DNA of 64,000 bases, taken from positions 27,406,359 to 27,470,358 of the forward strand of contig NC_136000.1 of NCBI RefSeq assembly GCF_048128805.1, given 5' to 3'. This DNA comes from Centroberyx gerrardi (taxonomy: Eukaryota; Chordata; Actinopteri; Beryciformes; Berycidae). A program made the translations under genes and the position numbers. Below the pieces are notes generated by a model. That model ran no database searches. It was not told where the DNA came from and saw nothing but the letters and a program-made list of their open reading frames with translations. Position 1 is the stretch's first letter. The number at the start of each line of letters is the position of its first letter. Of this stretch, positions 18,512-62,570 are shown piece after piece.

Positions 18512-20617
18512 GTGGGTGTTCTCAGCTGAGTAAACTTATTGCCAAACATGTTTCCTGCAATACGTGTTTGTTTGTGTCTTGTATTATTTTAACACAGAAA
18601 GGACTCTGCTCATGGCTAGCTTGTTTGCTAAGCTAGCCAACTTCAGTTTATTCCCCCTGCCACACAAGCTACGCTTTAGCTGCAGGCTAATCAGTTCGTA
18701 TAAACCACAAATATATTAGTATACAAGAGCATACTAGAATAAAAGAGCGTGCAGTTGTTTGTGTTTTGATGTTGGATATGCCTGTTGCGAGAAGTTACCG
18801 TGGCAAGGAATGGAAATAGGCTGAGCTTATAAGCTAACAGCATTATACAACACAACACTTGCCTCATAGATCTTGCTAACTTAGGCATTAAAGCTGAGTT
18901 TATTTAGCTAACTTGCACCTCTCCCACACACTTAAACACAGCTATTAGCTGCCAGTTACTTACAACAGAAGTTTCAACAGGTGTCTAGGCTGTTATTGCC
19001 CTTCCCCCAAACACACACACACACACTCACCCCACCCTACCCATATGTTGACTGTCTCAGTGACAAACTGCATGTACAGCTGACATTCTTTTACAACTGT
19101 GAAACGCACCACAAACACACATGCTTCTGTGTCATGGCTCCTCATTTCAGGCTTGGATCTCTTTGCCCTGTGGGGTATCAGGCTACCTACTTTGGCAGTG
19201 AAATGACAGAGCAGCAGGTATCACAGCTGTGTCTGTTTGGGTGTCCATCAAGGACTGATGGGTTTGACACCTTGGCAAACAAACACGGGCTGAAACATGT
19301 GCACCAGCCCCAGCCATATGGTGGTAGTGTTTTGCTTGTGTGGACAGTGACTTTTTATCAGTAACTTTATCAAGTTATCAACCATTGGGAGTTTTTTTTT
19401 TTAAATCAACCTGCCACTGTGGGTGGTGAATGAAAAATTACGTTCACCATGTACACAACGATCTTTCCTTAGCAATGGCTGGATCTTAGTATCTTTCTAG
19501 AAACAAACATTGGCTACATGGAAGGATTCTACTTCCAACCTCCAACATGCTGTCTGTATTTTTTGACAAGCACAATCATAAGCTCATATTCTGTTGGCAC
19601 AGTTATAGTCAACTCAGTTCTGCAGTGCCAGTAATACTGTTCCAAATTGGACTGGGATCCAAGTTTTTTCTCTCACCAGCCAGAGTTTTTGCCTGGTGGA
19701 ATGAAAAGTCACCTCACCAGTAGTTGTTTATCTGCTAAAATATGTGGTAAGCACTGCTAGTAAGAAAACTTAACACCAGCCGTAGCCAGTACTTAGTAGT
19801 GAAGGGTTTTGTTTGCATGGCTTTTTTCATGTAGACGTTCAGACACACCCCTCTGCCTGTCTGAGCCTGTGTGTGCCAGCATGAATAGTTGGGAAGGCCA
19901 CTGGCTCTCAGGATGTCTTCATGTGGAACAAAACATTGAGCTTAAGACAATCAGTGAGTGTGTGTGTAGGTGAGAAAGCGAGAGAGAGCGAGACAAAGAA
20001 CAGGTATGTTGTGTGTACTGTAACATGTATGATGTGGTGCTAAAACAAGTGTAAACCCAGCCACAGTCTGTCTCTCTCTCCGTTTGGATATATTCAGGAA
20101 GTGACAGGCTTGGCCTCTAAAGGGGCGGATACTTTTTGTCATCATGGTATCATGCCATGCTGCAAGGGGAGGGATGGAGCTGAAAAACAAACTTTAAGAT
20201 TGAGTTAGGATCCTGGAAAGTTTGAAATTCTGTGGTAGGCAGAAACGTCTATGAACTCGGTCAATAAAACGGTCGTTGTGTCTGTAAAATGTCAGCGAGT
20301 TACAGAGCAACTCTTATCATGCCGCTGTACCAGTTCCCCCTGGGGTTCTGCTTGCTTTGCAGTTCTACTTTGTGTGAAACTGACACTCCAGTGTAGTGTG
20401 CAGGGACAGGCCAGCGATGCAACGGGATTTCCCCCCCCCCTCCTCCCCCTCTCCCATTACAGTAGGCCAGTTCCTCTTTCTGGTAAGGCTGACACGATGG
20501 CTCAGATGTGTACTAGCTTTGACAGCTTTTATGACTGCTTTATTTAGACCATCACCTTAGGGGGAAAGATGGCGATGGGGGGAAACACCCCCGCTCGGCC
20601 TTTCCCAAAGTTTAAGC

Positions 20618-20662
20618 AGTGGTCAAAAGTAAAATACTTTTTGACTTTTGCTTTTGACCACT
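20618..20662. repeat. Hairpin-forming inverted repeat in hipk3 intron 1
   Basis: AGTGGTCAAAAG (20618-20629) is perfectly complementary to CTTTTGACCACT (20651-20662), with further partial AAAA/TTTT pairing inward. The near-palindrome is 45 bp, located 450 bp upstream of the large hipk3 exon. It may be the remnant of a small DNA transposon. Confidence 0.6.
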
Positions 20663-20988
20663 CTATTTCAATCTCATTTGAAATCCCACAGCACATCCTG
20701 TTTTCATTTCTACAAGTTGGTCTAGGTCATTTCAGTACACATTGTTGTAATTTAGACACAGGTAGGATTGGTGCAGCCTGTCTATTTTGGAGCCTCCAAC
20801 CAGCTATAGCACCATAAACATTTCAGTGTCATGCATTTTGTTGCCACTTCAGTATGAGTACATCATTAGCCTAAAAGCCTAGTCTGTGTTGTCATCGGTA
20901 GGGATACAACGATGAACCAAGAAGCTGCTATGCATTAATTGGGTCACTGAAGTTGCAAATTACTGTCAGACTCTCTTTAAGTCTTTAA

Positions 20989-52028
<31,040 letters not shown>

Positions 52029-52559
52029 GGAGCCGGACGGGGCAGCAGCAGTACCTCCTGATGCGGAAGGGGAACGGGAAGTGGACTGGGGCCGGGACCT
52101 GGGCGGGCAGAGCCAGCAGCCGAGCGCAAAACGGACATTTGTGATGACGAAGAGGAAAATATGGTTTAAGAGAGGGAGGATCGATAGCGATGTATAACAG
52201 GAGAATGAGAAAGGAAAAACAAAAAGTAATGACGCTGATGAAGATGATTTATTGTGATGGGAGGTCAAAGATGATAGCGAAATTTTATGGCCTCTGTCAA
52301 CGACGTCTAGAGTCGCGCTTGTGTTTAATTGCGTCAGAAAGACTTTCCTGCGAAATCATGTTGGTCGACAGGAGGAACGATGGGTTCAAAAAACTGCAAA
52401 GCTTTATAAGAGCGCGTCGCGATATATAATAGCGAATGAATTCACAAATGACGACGATTAGGAAATTTTAATTCATAATGTGTCCTTTGCACATTACCTC
52501 CTGTCATTTGTTGTTTCTGTATTGTTCAGAATATGAAATAATTAGAGGCTGGGATCTTT

Positions 52560-52602
52560 TGTTGTCGTTGTTGTTGTTGTTGTTGTTGTTGTTGTCGTCG
52601 GG
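52560..52602. repeat. (GTT)n microsatellite
   Basis: About 13 TTG/GTT units with two TCG interruptions, in the presumed hipk3 3' UTR. Confidence 0.85.
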
Positions 52603-55600
52603 CTGCTCAGCCTCCCTCTCCCTTTATCTCTGTTGCCTTGTAGCACGTGCTAGCCGGTCAGATCCGCGTTCGTCAAGCCATCCCAGTCTGTATTAACCAG
52701 GATTTAACGTTCCTCTGTGTTGTTTCGGGGCAGACCCGCCACTGCCCACATCTTCTAGTGCCTTAAAAATAAACAAAAAAAAAACAACGGAGTCTGCGAC
52801 GTTACTTCAGGAGTTTCTAGGATTGTAAATGTAAAATGGGCTTGCAGCACTTGAACTTCAGACTCGTTGAACGCGATGGGCTTAGCGGAGAGACGCGAGG
52901 ATTATGCTTGTGGTTATCATTTTCATTTTTCGGCAAATGTTAGGACTTCGGTTTGCTTTCTAACTCAGAGTATGGATTTACTTTAGCTAGAGGCTGCACA
53001 TTTAGGGCTTTGACTGAATGAGCTTATTATGTACATAAAGAGTGATTTGATATTTTGATAATCGATTTCTATTCACTATAGTACTTAATTCATAACAGTA
53101 TTGTCACTGTTTACTGTAACTGCAATACAATCTAGATAGCCTCTGGGTTGCCGTGTTTTTGTTTTGCATTTAGGCTATACTTGCATTAATGCGTTTTTAT
53201 GTTTTAGATTAACATTTTGGGAGTGGCATGGACTAAAAAAAAACAAACAAAGCGATTTAGATTGTTTGACATTTTTACTTTCAAAAATGCTTTTCAGTGT
53301 TTGAAATAACAATTTACAGTATCATCGCTGGGCTATTGAGTGTTAGAGGTGTATTGATAACCGTTTTTATTTTTTTTTTCTTCAAATATCCGTGTGAGAC
53401 AAACCTTTCTCCATGTGTTGAAGCTCGTCGTTTGTCAGTTTCGATACATTCCTTCAGGGTGGATGCATAGCCTTGATTTTGTTTTGTTTTTCTTTTGGTT
53501 TTGTGTTTTTTGATTCCTAGCGCGTGTAGTAGAGTCTTTTTACCCGTCATATCAGCTGGTATTTTACTCCAATCAGCACCAAAGACTGTTCATTAATCAT
53601 TTCTGAAGCATGGTCACTACTATTTCTCCTTTCACCTCCAGCATACTGTTGCAATTATCAACATATTGGAATATATTATGAGATCTCTATTTTAAAAAAA
53701 ACAAAAAAAACAACTGAGGTTGAGGTTTTATTTTTCTTAGCTTTGTTTGGCGAATTGTATTTGGAATGTATAGATAATAAGCTGCTATGTACTGATTATC
53801 TGCCACTTCCGTAGCTGTGAATTTAGAGGACTAATCTCGTTCCCACCCTGCATTCTTACTTTTGTATTGTAGTTCCGATGACTAGATACAATAGAAGTGG
53901 GTTTATTTTGATCATAGAGTATACTGAATGGTATTCCTATATGCTAGTGCCTATGTATATTGGCTTTGTTGTTTTGAAGTGATTGTAAACTGCTGTAATG
54001 GAAGTATGAGTTTTCTTTTGTTTTTCTTTTTTTTTTTATCCTGTTGCTTTTTTGGTGTGTGTGTGTTTTTGTGCGTGTGCATTTAGCATCAGTATTTCAT
54101 CTTGAAGCGTAGGTTGGGTTCACCCTTGGATTCTGTAACCGGCGTGTCGTCGACGTACCTTTCTTTCTCTCCTTCTACGCCGACGACACCACTTTTATTT
54201 TTCTTCCGTTATCGGACTGTATTTGCAACTCTTCGTACTGTACAACTAGTGCCTTCTTCAAACAAGTGGCTGACAGATTACGTCTCGCGTTGATATCAAA
54301 GCAGTCGGAAATTTGTAGACTAGTTCTTTCTGAGGGGATCAGCTCCTGCTTTCAGATCACGAAAACCCCAAAGTTCTTTGTTTATTCGATAAAATGAGGT
54401 CTGAAAACAATCTCTCTTCTTTTTTCCTTTTTTTTCTTTTTTTACAGAATCCTAAGAAAGTACAAGTCAGGGAATGTTTTAATTACGCTCACCAAGAACA
54501 CCGTGCAGTACTCGAACATAGGGCCTGGATATACACAAATGCAAAGCTTTATTCTCACACCGTGAATGTATTTGCGGAACTCAAAAGCGTCTTTCGTCTT
54601 TTGGTTTGCAGATGTGACACCGTAACCGTTTTTGTTGCATTTGTGACGGCTACACCGAGTTCTCTCTCGTGTTTCTTTTTTGGATCGGAATGTCTATAGG
54701 ATTTGTTGTATGCAGCTATTACCATAGGTCGATATCACCATGTGTTTCAGTGAGGAGTTATTTCAACAATGCTTTATCGACTGTCATACTCGAAGTTTAG
54801 TTCCAAAGTTGCCCCCTTCTTCATACGACATCTACTCTATTGTATTACGATGTAATGGTTTTGCTATGTTGCTTAAGTAATGGGTGTATTTTGTGTACTC
54901 GTCTGATATGCTACTGTGTTGGCGAACCCTGATCCTTAGACAAAACAAGAGAGGAGCATGGGAGTTCAGCTTTTGGAGTGCAGCCTAGAATTACAATGGA
55001 TAGAACAGGTATTCAATTCCTTCGAGAATGTTGATTTGAAAAGGAAAAAACGACATTCTGTTCATTTTAATTCTGTGGTGTGCGGCCTCTCTTGTCGATT
55101 CCCATGTGTTTTTTGGGGTTTTTTTCTCCCTGTCAGCTCAGCACCTGTGATGAGATGTCCACACGTTGCCACACTAAACCGTAATCCCCCCACCACCACT
55201 TTGGGTTGATTGCTTAGGATCTCAGCAGAACTAATCCCGCCTCCCCGCAGCCTTATACCGAGAGTTGCATCATCAAAGTCACTAGAGGGTCAGACAGTCC
55301 CAGATACAACGAGCACATGTTGCCCAGCAGCCTAAAGATAAGTAACAAACAAAGCAGGCCTGAGGACTATTCCACACATTTTCTTTTTCCAGAAAGTGAG
55401 GGAAAATTGACCCTCTTTAGTCATTGAGTGCCTTCATTAGGCGGTATGGACTGATCCCTCATAACAAACATCAGTACTGCTATGATATGGCAATACCAAG
55501 AGTCAGGTCCCTGTGGATATAAAGATTTCGATCCGGATCCCCACATGACACAAGTCCTAATGTTTTGATGAACATGGGGTCTCAACATCTCATTTGGGTA

Positions 55601-56072
55601 CTGGGCTGAAAAACTTCTAAGAAATTCAATTCCTATGACGCCTGTTAGGTAGAACTCGTACCACACCTTTATAATTATCGGGTTGACATTTAATATATTT
55701 AGACACAAATATGTAGACGTGATTGCTCAATTTAAAACTGTTACTGTTCTAAATGTGTGTAGATCGTGTGGCTTTATGATTTTTTGTTGTTTTGATTTTA
55801 CTTAAATGCTACACTAGTTTTGACAATGTAGCAACTGCACTGTGCAATATACAACAATATGAGGACTGGGAAAATGATTATTGTTTTGGATGTAATAATG
55901 TGTGTCTTACCAGTTTGCGGTCGTTTTCTTTTCCCCCCTCTAGTTCTCAGTGAGTTTCAATGTGACCAAGCCTTATGTACTTTGTCACAAAAAGCGGGTT
56001 CCTTCTTGGTGACTCTTATTGGTGAGTGTCAAATTATGAATTGATGGTGTACTATGTCAAGATTCACTTTGA

Positions 56073-56078
56073 ATTAAA
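56073..56078 (+). terminator. Candidate distal hipk3 poly(A) signal
   Basis: ATTAAA followed 25-50 bp downstream by a GT/T-rich run. It is the best-supported distal cleavage signal in this stretch, but is assigned by pattern only. Confidence 0.45.
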
Positions 56079-56100
56079 AAAAAAGTATCTTTTGCTTCAG

Positions 56101-58371
56101 TCAGTGTTGTTTGTTGTCTTTTTCTGGTGTAGAAGGAAGTATTTCTTTCACCAATGTCAGTTATTGGCGAGGAAAATTAGGATGCCAACAAAGATTCTGT
56201 TTGGAGTTTAAGTGAAAGATGTCTCTGCTGTTTCTAAGGGTAAAAAGGGCCACAATGAGGGTTAATCTACTGCTAAAAGCGATTGTCTTTTACCTTAAAA
56301 CTATCTCAGTCATGTACACTTCCAAATCACATGGAGTATGATTGAATAATTGTTCTTTTTCTCAAAGGTAGACCTACTGTGTAATCAAATCTGAAATTAA
56401 CCATAAATGATATGCTTTCAAGCGATCATTTTATTTGTAGAAAATAGTGTTATCTGTGGAAGACCAGCATCGACCAAAAATGACCAAATGTGTAAAGATG
56501 ATATCAGGCAAGCAGCCTTTTATATTAGCTGCCGAAATAAGTTATAGAAATTATTAAAACTGTTTCACCTATAAATTACAAATATCTAATACAGTGTTTC
56601 CCAATGTAGGGTCTACAACAAAATGAAGAAGAGCTTATTTTTACTATTATTTAATAGACAATGAGCAGAATATCTATGACTGTTTTGGTCACTCTCCACA
56701 TTTCTGACTGAGTACTGTGGCTGCGCCCTCAGCTCCCACCAGGGGCCGCCTGGCTCCTGCTGTAGTTAGATCTGCCAAATCAGAAATTTTACAGCAAAGC
56801 AGCGCTGGCGTCACTGCCTTGATATTTGGTCTTCTAATGATGCAATAAATTAAAAAGGGACGTGAAGGACGCCGTGATTTGTGCCGTCCCAAATGTGCGC
56901 CCTTCAGAGCTGGAAGGATGAAGCGGGCCGTTGTGGCCAGTCTGTTCCTGTGATTTTTACCATCATGACACCAAACACGCAGGCTGCTGCTCAGTATCCT
57001 GGCAGAAGCTGCGTCAAGCTAGCCGGAGTTAGCCCGAACAAGACCAGAAGTTAGGCAAGTTCACCTTCAAAATAAAAGCGGACGATTTGTCACATAAGTA
57101 TCAAAATACTCAAGTGGAAACAGTACCTTCAATATGGAGTGATACTCTAGCTGTGAAATAGATACCAAAACATTTTTACATTGTATTATGGAGCATGGCA
57201 TTTCCTAAAGAGAGTGCATTCATACAGCTAAATTTCAGCTAACAAAATGAATCCTGGATGACTTAAACTCAAGAACTCTCTCTAGAAAAAGAAAATCTGT
57301 TTTAACCCATAGTAGTGGCACAATTGTTCCATAAGAGTATAGAACTGGAGCTCCAGTAACCTACTTAGTGGCAAGCCAGCTAGATAAAATCTACTGAAAT
57401 GCAAGCAGTTTGAAATTTAAATTCTACAAACGTTTGTTGGAGGCAGAAATAATCTCATTGGTTGAGTTACACTTCAATGGGTGGAGCCAAAGAACCACAG
57501 TTTTTCAGAGTGCAAGTGGCAAACTTCAATAAAGGACATGTCCTGTTGAACACAGATAGAGGGCTGGAATACTTCGAAGGGTTCTTCGGACATAAGTAAA
57601 AGAGGAATATCCAGGCACTCCAAAAACTGTTAAAAAGCCTTTGTGAGTATTAGCCAATCAGAACAGACAGAAATTATATAAAGAATCACATTTTGGTTCA
57701 ATTAGGGTCATGTCGTCAGTAAAAATTTTGGGGCTTGCTAGCAAGAGTGCTAGGTTTCATAATAGCCTGTTAGCTAACTCCTCTTAGCTAACTCCCCTGC
57801 TGACCTTCCAAACTCATGAATGCCATGGTCATGATTAAATGGGGACATTAAAGGACAAACATAATTAATTGCCATGCATGTTTTTACTCATATTTTGAGA
57901 GAGAAGAGGAGTTCATTCTTTGATATTTAATTTTGCGAGTTAACGTGCGCTGTGGAAAAAAACGGTGGTTTTTCGAAGCAGCTCTGCCTCCAAGAAGTGT
58001 TAAACTTGCACTCCAATCCTCAAACTGCACTTCCTGACAACGTCGACGCTTTTATTTTGAAGCCAGCATCGCCGAGGCTGTTTCCCGGCGCTGTGGCCAC
58101 CTCTGTGTGTCTTGACGCAGCTCCCAGTAGAGATGGAGAGCGCCTTACGGTCACAGTAGGGACTTCACACCTCACGCGCACAAACACACGGAGACGCTCA
58201 AACGAAAAAAAACAAAAAACTGCCTTTGTTTCCATCCCGACGCTGACAGCCTCCCGGCAGGCTCATGGAGAGGAGAGCCCCGCTTGTCCGCACCGGGGCC
58301 AGGTTGATCGGATGCCTTTCACCAGAGCAGCGCCGTTAGATGATTCCCATTCAGGATTAACTGGTTGACCA
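56101..58371. other. hipk3-kiaa1549l-like intergenic region and 5' leader
   Basis: AT-rich to about 57900 with no recognisable exon. From about 57950 composition turns GC-richer, as expected around a promoter and first exon. An in-frame TGA at 58366-58368 sits just before the next start codon. No TATA box stands out. Confidence 0.45.
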
Positions 58372-58612
58372 ATGGCTCCCAAACATGCGCTCCTCTCCAG
58401 CAGCGGCAGCGGCCCCGGGGACGGCGGGATAAACAAAGAAGCCCCCCGCTCTTTCTCCCCGACGGCATGGCTCCCGGACCCCGGGATGGTGGCCGTCCGC
58501 TCGCCGAGAAACGGGAAGAGGACGCGGGCGCTGGATGGGAGGCTGGCCCGGTGGTTTCTGAGCATCGGCACGGTGCTGATGCTGATGATGCAGTGCTCCT
58601 TAGCCGCTGAAG
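58372..58612 (+). CDS. First coding exon of a membrane/secreted protein, probably KIAA1549-like
   Basis: ATG 58372 is the first in frame after TGA 58366-58368. It opens an 80-codon exon ending GCTGAAG|GTAAGA at 58612/58613 (phase 1). The product has a long polar N-region with two basic patches (RSPRNGKRTR) and then a hydrophobic signal core (WFLSIGTVLMLMMQCSLA) at about residues 61-78, ending in AAE. This looks like a signal peptide cleaved near the exon end. KIAA1549L, a type I membrane protein, is the next + strand gene after HIPK3 in human. Position and architecture fit, but too little sequence is conserved to prove identity. No later exon was found before the window ends. Confidence 0.5.
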
Positions 58613-59519
58613 GTAAGACACCTCTGATGCTGTGTGCTGTTATCCAACCTGTAAGAGTGGCCCTAATGGGTTATGATCATACAGTTCACTAACAATAGTA
58701 GCCTAATGATGAAAGCTGTGATCAGAAATTGTAGATTGGAGAAACGACCCTCATTCCCATATCAGGCTTGCTTGGTTATGCTGTTATTAATGCCCCTTCT
58801 TTCTGTTCTAATACTGGCCATATTAGGGGGGATTATCTGATTGAGCTGATCATACCATATATTAGGTCTAAGTGATAACTAATAAGAAACAGCAGATGTC
58901 TTTTATGGCAGTAATTTAGATCGTATTGCAGTGCGTCTGGAGCCGTTTTGGTGCTGATTGTTGGGGGTTTGCTTCAGACAGGCTGTATATTTTTTTCACT
59001 CGGCTGACTAGATTGGCCTAACTGTATTTTAAACGGGTGGTCTTTCTTATTTAGGCCATCTGTTTAGTCTCACACAGGCCCTTAACCCATGTCACGTCCC
59101 CAAACGCGCAGTGCTGCTGTCGGTGTTGTGTTGGTCCGGAGCGCGCCGGGCACCGCAGCGCTGCGCTGCGCTGCGCTGCGCCTCGCCTCGCCGCCACAGC
59201 CACAACAGACGCACAGGCACAGCGGCCGCTTCCCGGTAGCCTATGCCTTTGCATTAAGGACGCAGAGGAAACTTTTTATTCATTCACGGGGCGTTGAGCC
59301 TGGGGGTCGTCAACCTTCGACAGATCCATAGGGAAGACGGTTCATAGTCGGCACCGACAAATAATTGATGATCTCCGTGCCTGCACATCCAGCCGGAGGA
59401 AAACACCAAAATAGCAGCAAGGAGACGTTTACATTTTTTATTCACTGAGACAGGACTTGCTGCTTTGACTTAGAGCTTTTCTTCGAAGGATCAAAGATGA
59501 CTGAAATTCAGCAAACTAG

Positions 59520-59745
59520 ACCACAATATTAATAACAGCTTAATGATGATAATGATAATAATAAAAATAATGATAGCTTAATAATAGCCTAATAATAATA
59601 ATAGCTAATAATAATAATCAGCACCAACATCATCATAATCATCAACAATCATATCTTAATAATGCATATTATCTTAATAGCTTAATAATAGCCTAATCAT
59701 AGCATAATGGTAGACTAATAATAATAATAACAATAATAATAGCCT
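59520..59745. repeat. Degenerate TAA/AATAGCC tandem repeat
   Basis: Runs of (AAT)n broken repeatedly by AGCTTAATA or AGCCTAATA, suggesting expansion of a short compound unit. Confidence 0.75.
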
Positions 59746-60172
59746 AATAGTTCATCCATTTGAATTTTCTGTGCAACTTCATTTTTTTATTATGTTGTAT
59801 ATTTATATCTATCAGAAACAGATTTTAGTTAAGGAACACATTTCAGCCTAATATGTTTTAATTATGTCTCCTAAAGCATTGAAAGTTGTTTGGCTGGGTT
59901 CAGGATAGCTATTCCCCATGCCTTCCCAAAAGCTGCTCTGCCCCAGCCGACCTCCAGGTGACGCTGTTTTTCATTTGTATTTTCATGTTGAGTCCAAACA
60001 TCGTTGATGTAAAACCAGGTGGAAATCTTGACTGTGTTCCTCATGGCCGGTCAGAAACTTGTTCTGATTTGATGTCATCTTTCTTATATATAGAATATAG
60101 AAATATAGAAAACAAATGAATGTCAAGAAGAGTCACTAAAAAACCTGTGACTTGCGCGGCAATCTGAAATAT

Positions 60173-60175
<3 letters not shown>

Positions 60176-60212
<37 letters not shown>
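60176..60212. repeat. (GT)n microsatellite
   Basis: About 17 GT units. Confidence 0.9.
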
Positions 60213-60214
<2 letters not shown>

Positions 60215-60599
60215 CAGGTGTAGGCTAAACGTAACCCAACTAAATCATATCTAGACAGTCAGGATATGAGGCGCATGTTAATGCCAGGTGTAAAGGGGGC
60301 AAAAGCTGGATTTTGTTCTCAAAGTTAACTTAGCAAATCTCTGCTTGGTTTCAAAGTGTTCCTTCTGTGTAAGCAGGTTGTACACATGCAGGGTCGACTG
60401 CTCAGTACTACTTGGAAGAATGTTACGTTCTGCTAACTGTCACATCAAGTTGTGTTTCATATACCCGAGCAGGAAGGAATCATACCAGAACCCATCTTCC
60501 ACCGCCCTGCTTTTGCCTCATGGTTCCTTCTCACGTTTTCCACCAGGTTTTCATTCGTAAAAGTGACTGAACACCAGCGACACCTTGAGGCCGTCACAT

Positions 60600-60830
60600 G
60601 TTCTCTGGCTTGGGATATGCACTGGCTGTCTGACTGGCCAGCTGGTTGTTTGACTCCCTCACTGGCGAGTTGTTTGACTGGCTTGATGGATGGTTAACTG
60701 GCCGCTCACTTGGCTGGCTGCTTGACTGATCTGCTGAATGCTTGTCTTGGTGGTTGGATGATGGATTTTCTGGCTAACTGGCTGGCTAGTAGGCAGAGCG
60801 ATTGGCTGGCTGACTTGCCCACTGAGTGGC
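60600..60830. repeat. TGGC/TGAC-rich degenerate minisatellite
   Basis: Repeated GGCTGGCTG and TTGACTGGC phrases over about 230 bp. The open frames seen here on both strands are by-products of the repeat. Confidence 0.65.
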
Positions 60831-61339
60831 AGAGAGTCAGACTGAGACATTCACTTAGCGCCGCCGTGCCAACTTCTCTTATTAGGTTTTAAATTGGAAA
60901 ATAATGCAATACTGGCTCCTCCTGCCAACACACACCACTGCTCCCCAGGGTGTCATTTGAGGCAAACAACCCCTGATAAGCACAAATTAAGTATAGATTT
61001 AATAGTGAATATAGAATTAGAGAAAATAGAGAAGATCTCTGAAGTATAAGGGAAAAACAAATTTATCTGCCCATCCTCCCTCTGTTAAATCTGAGCAAAT
61101 CGCCCACTCACTCTCAACATTTCCTCTTTTATATCATGCTGCTGTGCCACTTAAAAGCAAGCTTTCTATATGGCTTGGGGAGATTGGACTGTCTCTACTC
61201 TTACTTACCTGGCTACTCAAGCATTCAGCTATTTCAAAATGCCCGTTGTATTGCTGCTTTCTTCTTCCTCCATTCATAAAAATAAAGATTTTTGGGAGGC
61301 TGATGACAAGCTGGTGGTCAAAGGTCTGCATGTGTATAC

Positions 61340-61446
61340 ATGTGTGTGTGTGTGTGCGTGTGTGTGTGTGTGTGTGTGAGTTATGTATGCGCGTTGGTGT
61401 GCGTGCGCATTCGTGTCTGCGCGCACATATGTGTGCGTGTGTGTGT
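61340..61446. repeat. (GT)n and GTGCGY-rich simple repeat
   Basis: GT units followed by alternating purine-pyrimidine sequence (GCGCGCACATATGTGTGCG), a possible Z-DNA-prone tract. Confidence 0.8.
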
Positions 61447-62239
61447 AGGTGTTTTCTTTAATAGGTCTACAGAGATTCTCATCCTCAGTCAATAGCGGAG
61501 ATGTACTGGGCTGTGTTACCATGGGAACAGATCTGCAGCTAGTACTTTTCTCACTGTGTGTCTGTGTTTGTCAGTCAGGGATTGAAATAACATCTGAGTA
61601 AGTGCCAGGTTAGAGTCTGTTGCCCAATAATCAGCGTCAGATGACACACTGTTTGGGATAAAAGGGCTTTCTGAAGCACTGTGAGATGTGCGGAGTCAGA
61701 ACTGAACTCAGCCTTCCGCTTTCAGCTCCTGTGCGGGTTTTGCTCCAGTTCTGGTCAAGACAGCACATACTGCAATTACATGTGTTGCTATTTCACCCTT
61801 CTTTGTACTCGGTATCTTTGTGCGAACATTTCTCTCTTGTGCGCAGGGTAAAACCCACAGAGGCGTAACAGTTCCTCTTCTAGTTATTTAGATGAACAGG
61901 CGGTGTGCAGAAGGTGCTCAGGGGAATAAAAGAAGATTAACAGCAACTGAGATTGGGCGGTGGCCAGTGACTAATTTGTTCAAATTTAACAAGGCGAGGT
62001 GGCGGGATGGTAGATTGTCTTTTCCTTTCGTAGTTTTTTCCACCTCATAAATCTATAATTAACAAAAGGAGATGAATTTTAGCAATTCTAACAAGAGGGA
62101 TGCCGTCCTACTTCGCCCCTGCTTAAATCCTTAGCCTTACTTTCTATGGATAAATAGCCTGATAGTGTAGCTTAAATACAAAGAAATACTTCCCACCTGT
62201 TTTATTTGCTGCATTTGCATCGCAAGTGATATCTCAGAC

Positions 62240-62570
62240 ACTGCTGGCCTGATTTGGATGAAAGCTGGAGGGATGATGCATTTTGGCACTGTGTGCTGGC
62301 ATTACAGTAATTACATTAATTACAGTAATTGGCCCGATGGGGGTTCTATAATTAAAGGTCAAAATGTCTAACTTTGAAAGGCCATAACTGCCACACCACT
62401 GGTCAGATTGTGACAAAACCTAGAGGGATGACGCGTTTTAGCACTGTGCTCTGGTTTTGAGAGTATCACTGATTGGCCTGATGGGGGCGCTATAATTAAA
62501 GATCCACCTGGAGGGATGATGCATCTTGTTTCTGATTGGCCCAAGGGGTGCCTGCATCATTCATGAGGGA
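62240..62570. repeat. Diverged repeat units sharing GAGGGATGAYGC
   Basis: GAGGGATGAYGC starts at about 62268, 62423 and 62511. The first two are each followed by GGCMYGATGGGGG and a CTATAATTAAAG block. The spacing is 155 and 88 bp, so the third unit is truncated. It resembles a dispersed tandem repeat recalled from fish genomes; identity unverified. Confidence 0.5.

Larger units (their letters stand above)
52029..56100 (+). other. Probable hipk3 3' UTR
   Basis: AT-rich sequence follows the hipk3 stop with no coding potential. Candidate poly(A) signals are AATAAA at 52768-52773 and ATTAAA at 56073-56078. The second has a strong GT/T-rich downstream element (GTTTGTTGTCTTTTTCTGGT) and would give a UTR of about 4.1 kb, in line with the long 3' UTR of mammalian HIPK3. 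Both may be used. Confidence 0.5.

Noticed and set aside
54394-54699. 101-codon open frame in the region after hipk3
   Set aside because: No family resemblance; it lies within the AT-rich presumed 3' UTR and has the composition of noncoding sequence.
57952-58368. 138-codon open frame just before the kiaa1549l-like exon
   Set aside because: It is in the same frame but ends at TGA 58366-58368, has no recognisable domain, and probably reflects the GC-richer leader. It could at most be an upstream ORF if the transcript starts that early.
60659-60892. Open frames on both strands with repeated Trp-Leu or Ser-Gln residues
   Set aside because: By-products of the TGGC/TGAC-rich minisatellite.
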